This document shows positions 61,801-64,000 of a stretch of DNA of 64,000 nt, in pieces (position 1 is the stretch's first letter; each line of letters begins with the position of its first letter). The position numbers and the translations under genes were made by a program. The stretch is from Azospirillum doebereinerae (lineage in GTDB: Bacteria; Pseudomonadota; Alphaproteobacteria; Azospirillales; Azospirillaceae), in assembly GCF_003989665.1 (NCBI RefSeq), contig NZ_RZIJ01000011.1, positions 62,001-126,000 on the forward strand, given 5' to 3'. The notes beneath the pieces are model-generated. The model was not told the origin of the DNA. It searched no databases and was given only the letters and a program-made list of their open reading frames with translations.

Positions 61801-64000
61801 ACCGGCGGCGCGTCGTCCCGCTCGTCCCGCGCCGCCGGATCGAGCGTCAGGACGCGGTCGGGATCGAGGGCGGCGAAGCGGTCCAGCCGGTCGGGCTGCA
61901 CCAGCACCACGGCCAGCCCGGACTCCCCGGCCAGCCCGGCCAGCCGCTCGGCCGGGTCGTCGGGCGACAGCGGAACATAGGCGCCGCCGGCCTTCAGCAC
62001 CGCCAGCAGCGCGACGATCATCGCCGCCGACCGCTCGACGCAGACGCCGACCAGCCGGCCCGGTCCCACCCCACGGCCGGCGAGGGCATGCGCCAAGGCG
62101 TTGGCCCGGCGGTCGAGCGCGCGGTAGCTGAGGCTCGTGTCCTCGACGGTCAGGGCGACGGCGTCGGGGGTGCGGCGGGCTTGGTCCGCGAAGCGGTGAT
62201 GGACGCAGCCGCTCTCCCCCGTCCGCCCGGCGGCGTGCCACAGCGCCAGCGCCTCCCGGTCGGTGCCGGTTAGCACGTCGACGGAGCGGACCGGCGCCGT
62301 GGGCCGCCGCAGCAGGTCGTCCAGGGCGGCGCGGTAATGCGCGGCCACCGCCGCCGCCCCGGCTTCGTCGTAATGGGCGGTGTCGTATTTCAGGACGCCG
62401 TGCAGCGTGCCGTCGGCCTTGAACCACTCCATGGTCAGCGGGTACTGGCCCTCCTGCTGGTCCAGGAAGAAGGGCTCGATCTCCAGCGCGCCGAAGGGGA
62501 TGCGGGCGGTCCGGCCGGGGATGAAGGCGTTGCCGAACGGCCCCATCTCCTCCAGGTTGCGCAGGTGGAACAGGGTGGTGAAGAGCGGGTGCGGCCCGTC
62601 GCGGTCGGCCTCCGGCGCCAGGGCGGCGATCTCGGAGAAGGGCAAATCCTGGTGCGCGATGGCGTCCAGCACCGCCCGGCGCACCAGCCGCAAGGCATCG
62701 GGCCAGGACGGATCGCCGGACAGGCTGGCGCGGATCGGCACCACGTTGACGAAGAAGCCGACCGCGTCGGCCCAGGCGCGTTCGCTGCGGCCGAGCGCCG
62801 GGGTGCCGACGATCACGTCGTCCCGGCCGGTCAACCGGCCGACCAGCAGCAGCCACGCCGCCAGCAGGGTCACGGTCAGGGTGGCGCCGTTCTCCTGGCT
62901 CATCCGCTCCAGGGCGGCGGTGCGCGCGCGGTCCAGCTCGAAGTGGAAGGAGCGGCCGTTCAGCGCCGGCTGCCCTGGGGCGGTGCGGGCCAAGGGCGGG
63001 GCGCCGGCGGGGGGCGCTCCGGCCAGCCGCTCGCGCCAATGGTCGCGCAGGATGCGTCCCCGTTCTCCGGCCAGCCGTTCCCGCTGCCACTCCACGAAAT
63101 CGGCGTAGCCGTGGGAGGGCGGCGGCAGCGAGGCCGGCTCCCCCCGGACCAGGGCGGCGTAGAGCTGTTTGACTTCGGTCAGCAGCCGCTCGAAGGACCA
63201 CACGTCGATGCTGATGTGGTGCACCGCGATCAGCAGCGCGTGGTCGTCCTCGGCCACACGCCACAGCCCGACGCGGATCGGCGGCCCATCCTCCAGCCGG
63301 AAGGGGCGGCGGTAGGCGGCTTCGACGGCGGCGCGCAAGGTGCTTTCCCCGCCGTCCGGCGCGTCGGCCGGTTCGATGGCGAAGCGGTCGGCGGGGATGG
63401 CGTCCTGGCGCGGCACCCCGCCGGGGGCGGTGAAGCGGGCGCGCAGGGGCGGGTGGCGGTCGAGCACCAGCCGGAACGCCCGCTCCAGCGCGTCCACGTC
63501 CAGGGCCGAACGGATGCGGGCGGTGAAGCAGGTGTGGAAGGCGGCGCTGTCGGGGGCCAGTTGTTGCAGGAACCACAGCCCCTGTTGCCCGGCACTCAGG
63601 CGGGAGCCGTCGGCGGATGCGGCGGGCCCCGGCTGTTCGGGCGCGTCGCTTTTTACGGCGTCGCCCAGAGCCTCGCAGAGCCCGGCGATGGTCGGGTGGT
63701 CGAACAGGATGGTGGAGGGCAGGCTCACCGCCAGCTCACCTTCGATGGCGTTGCGCATCCGCAGGGCCATCAGGGAGTCCAGCCCCAGCTCGAACAGATC
63801 TTGGGTCTCGGCGATGGCGGTGCCGGGCGCGGCGCCCAGCGCGTCGGCGGCGGTGCGGGCGAGGAAGGCGGCCAGCGCGTTGCGGTCCTTCAACCCCGTT
63901 GACGGGGACCGGGGGGCGTCGGGCAGCAGAGCGCGCAGCATCTCCGGCACCGCCCCGGCCGGCAGCGACCGGCGGTAGCGCGCCCAGTCCACCGGCAGCA
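55830..64000 (-). CDS. Hybrid PKS-NRPS, partial: [KR]-ACP-C-A-PCP-KS-AT-KR-ACP
   Basis: The 5' end lies beyond the window. The first visible residues, LPVDWARYRR, are the end of a KR-type region, and the frame is open to base 64000. Residues are numbered from the GTG codon at 63992. ACP Ser73; C with HHISIDV (258-264); A at about 595-1085 with specificity residues D-P-C-F-V-G-V-V-F-K (unassigned); PCP Ser1153; KS with Cys1382, His1518 and His1558; AT with Ser1828 (GHSVGE) and HAFHS (1924-1928, malonyl-type); KR with GGLGGIG and Tyr2496; ACP Ser2647. The strongly basic tail (residues 2701-2717) may dock the next PKS. The module condenses an amino acid onto an acyl or ketide chain, then extends it with a reduced malonate unit. 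Confidence 0.95.
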   Translation of the reverse strand, partial: LPVDWARYRRSLPAGAVPEMLRALLPDAPRSPSTGLKDRNALAAFLARTAADALGAAPGTAIAETQDLFELGLDSLMALRMRNAIEGELAVSLPSTILFDHPTIAGLCEALGDAVKSDAPEQPGPAASADGSRLSAGQQGLWFLQQLAPDSAAFHTCFTARIRSALDVDALERAFRLVLDRHPPLRARFTAPGGVPRQDAIPADRFAIEPADAPDGGESTLRAAVEAAYRRPFRLEDGPPIRVGLWRVAEDDHALLIAVHHISIDVWSFERLLTEVKQLYAALVRGEPASLPPPSHGYADFVEWQRERLAGERGRILRDHWRERLAGAPPAGAPPLARTAPGQPALNGRSFHFELDRARTAALERMSQENGATLTVTLLAAWLLLVGRLTGRDDVIVGTPALGRSERAWADAVGFFVNVVPIRASLSGDPSWPDALRLVRRAVLDAIAHQDLPFSEIAALAPEADRDGPHPLFTTLFHLRNLEEMGPFGNAFIPGRTARIPFGALEIEPFFLDQQEGQYPLTMEWFKADGTLHGVLKYDTAHYDEAGAAAVAAHYRAALDDLLRRPTAPVRSVDVLTGTDREALALWHAAGRTGESGCVHHRFADQARRTPDAVALTVEDTSLSYRALDRRANALAHALAGRGVGPGRLVGVCVERSAAMIVALLAVLKAGGAYVPLSPDDPAERLAGLAGESGLAVVLVQPDRLDRFAALDPDRVLTLDPAARDERDDAPPVTVTPDDLIYVLFTSGTTGTPKGVMIAHDSVASLLDWLQGANPLTPDDAVLGKTPTSFDPSVCEIFWPLTTGARLVLAKADGHTDPAHLVDLMARERVTATFTVPSQWRAYLDEPGLAACRSLRWVVCGGEPLPAALIRRFRRALPDTALVNVYGPTEATVFVSAWICPDDVDDDDAVRIGGPVAGSRLHVLDDTLSPVPVGVPGMLYLGGRCLARGYLGRPDLTGQSFLPDPFAGTPGARMYRTGDRVRLVRDAGGALALQFLGRTDRQVKLRGMRLETGEVEAVLQQHPAIAQAVVRTVAAPSGEPVLGACLVLAAGGGLDEGEPAAFLERRLPGWMVPRLWATLPALPLTAHGKIDGAAVDRHLRAVLARPAARAEERPLALAPAPAGDAERTVAAIWRDLLNLTAVGRDDHFFDLGGTSLMLARVRLRLEEAGFGPVPMLELFRHPTVAALAAHLSGAAKPAATAAVPARPTAQGHAVAVIGMAARLPGAADVDAFWDNLTRGVESVRRFTRDELLAAGVPPSLADDPSYVPANGVLEGVEDFDAGFFGYSPREAETLDPQHRLFLETVWHALEHGGYGRRGLAERVGIYAGSEISNYLLFNLAHRIDPAEMNGGYALSLANDKDFLATRASYALDLRGPGVTVQTACSTSLSAVAMACDALAAGHCDMALAGGVSIQLPQVQGYRYREGMVASPDGHCRPFDAEAGGTVNGNGVGVVLLKPLERALADGDTIHAVLTGWAVNNDGSRKLGYTAPNADAQARALAEAWEKAGIAPADLGCIEAHGTGTPLGDPIEVAGLVQAWGDRPRPASPCLLGSVKGNIGHLGAASGVAGLIKAVLAVRQGQIPPSLHLRTPNPKIPFAGSPFAVATALRGWPEGAAPRRAGVSSFGIGGTNVHVVVEQAPPRPAPGADDDAWHVLPLSAGSAAGLEAIVTGLADTLDAPGAPALADAAFTLQEGRSAFAHRAALVVRSVAEVPAALARASRTRVQGVPEVAFLFPGQGAQHPGMLRDLYRSRPDFRQEIDAGLERLAALDGTPAGTLRAMLHPTAERRAEAAAFLGQTRYTQPFLFIVEHALARLWQGFGVAPRALMGHSVGEYVAAALAGVFAYDDALALVAARGRLMQGLAPGAMLAVNLPAAEAADLLSDEVCLAGDNGPAQCVLSGPAESIAAVARRLEARGVTTHALATSHAFHSAMMDPILEDFRRTVAGVERLAPRVPVISCLTGTWLTNAEARDPDYWVRQLRGAVRFRQGVETLLAEPRRALLEVGPGRVLSAQAQRLVHGLRGKDGPPVLATARRETETRDDREALLCALAALWTAGAEVAWRHVAGADGRATTGRRVPLPLYPFDRQRYWVDPPESGPAPRTLVVPAAVPERADAARRFYIPRWTATALPAPLPTAPGAAEDGLCLIFADDTGVAERLAGRLRERGGRVVTVRPGAGGESAGADALTLPHRAEAYRDLLARLRAQGPLRRIVHAWSLGAPVNRTRELGLESLLFLARTLAERPDSLDLTIVAAGVQDVAGDEPAPAQAALLLGPATVIPRECPWVACRILDTDPAQPDPARTADRILGELHDRRGDRLVAYRRNRRWVRDFQPLTIGGDTPGPLRERGVYLITGGLGGIGLEIARFLAKRCQARLVLCGRGALPPGDPRHETLREIAGHGASVTLASADVTDPAAMEALVARILAEHGTLHGVIHAAGTADHGAIAAKTPESMARVLAPKVEGTLALAGAAAGIPLDFLALFSSSSAVLGAAGLMDYAAANAFLDAFAHRRSAAGLPTLSIGWDAWADTGLSKGAFRTGVSRRQAAQALTVEEGIDAFARILTQPGLPHVVVSPTDLNAMLDDIAAAGRTEEREQAPEARAYERPDLATSFVAPGTPAQRRVAALWQEILGIRAVGIRDNFFDLGGDSLVGARLVARLNREFGAGLPAVTLYETPTVETLALRLEPGKPDARPAPADELTLDKSRDSRRSRRDRKRDDFLP

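Overview
The window is GC-rich throughout, with dense genes on both strands. Gene content (napEFDABC, fecI-fecR-receptor, a diacid-sensing cytosolic chemoreceptor, ispE) and coding style fit an alphaproteobacterium, most likely Azospirillum or a relative in the Rhodospirillales. That assignment is inference, because no rRNA or other marker gene is present.

Bases 1-23961 hold housekeeping and catabolic genes. A minus-strand set (1-4901) encodes a PEP-mutase/isocitrate-lyase family lyase (cut by the window edge), a small and a large aconitase-type hydratase subunit, an FAD-linked 2-hydroxyacid dehydrogenase and an MBL-fold hydrolase. A divergent IclR regulator (5138-5998) faces a palindromic candidate operator. 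This looks like a branched-dicarboxylate catabolic unit. Next come a tandem alpha/beta hydrolase, a GST, glyoxalase II with a divergent methyltransferase, a soluble chemoreceptor with a sugar-diacid-recognition sensor, ispE, a TonB receptor-fecR-fecI surface-signalling system with two Fur-like boxes, a TPR protein with a glycosyltransferase-like C-terminus, a three-gene periplasmic oxidase operon (small subunit, GMC flavoprotein with a Fe-S Cys motif, multicopper oxidase), and a second PEP-mutase family lyase.

Bases 24187-29073 are a complete napEFDABC periplasmic nitrate reductase operon. A cytosolic hybrid histidine kinase (29274-32540) follows.

Bases 32583-64000, half of the window, are one minus-strand hybrid PKS-NRPS assembly line. 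It has four genes whose starts and stops overlap as ATGA; the most upstream gene is cut by the window end. In order of synthesis: [...KR]-ACP-C-A-PCP-KS-AT-KR-ACP / KS-(degenerate AT)-KR-DH-ACP / docking domain-C-A-PCP-C-A-PCP-C-A-PCP / KS-AT-KR-ACP-C-A-PCP-TE. Specificity residues read by eye suggest an unassigned residue, then Val-, Gln-, Pro- and Phe-like residues, interrupted by ketide extensions and released by the terminal thioesterase. The most unusual parts are the AT that has lost its nucleophile, a DH placed after the KR, an acidic tail facing a TubC-type docking domain, and altered HHxxxDG motifs at two PKS-to-NRPS junctions.

Across the window, near-perfect inverted-repeat elements lie just past gene 3' ends, and in-frame 12-15 bp tandem duplications occur inside several unrelated genes.
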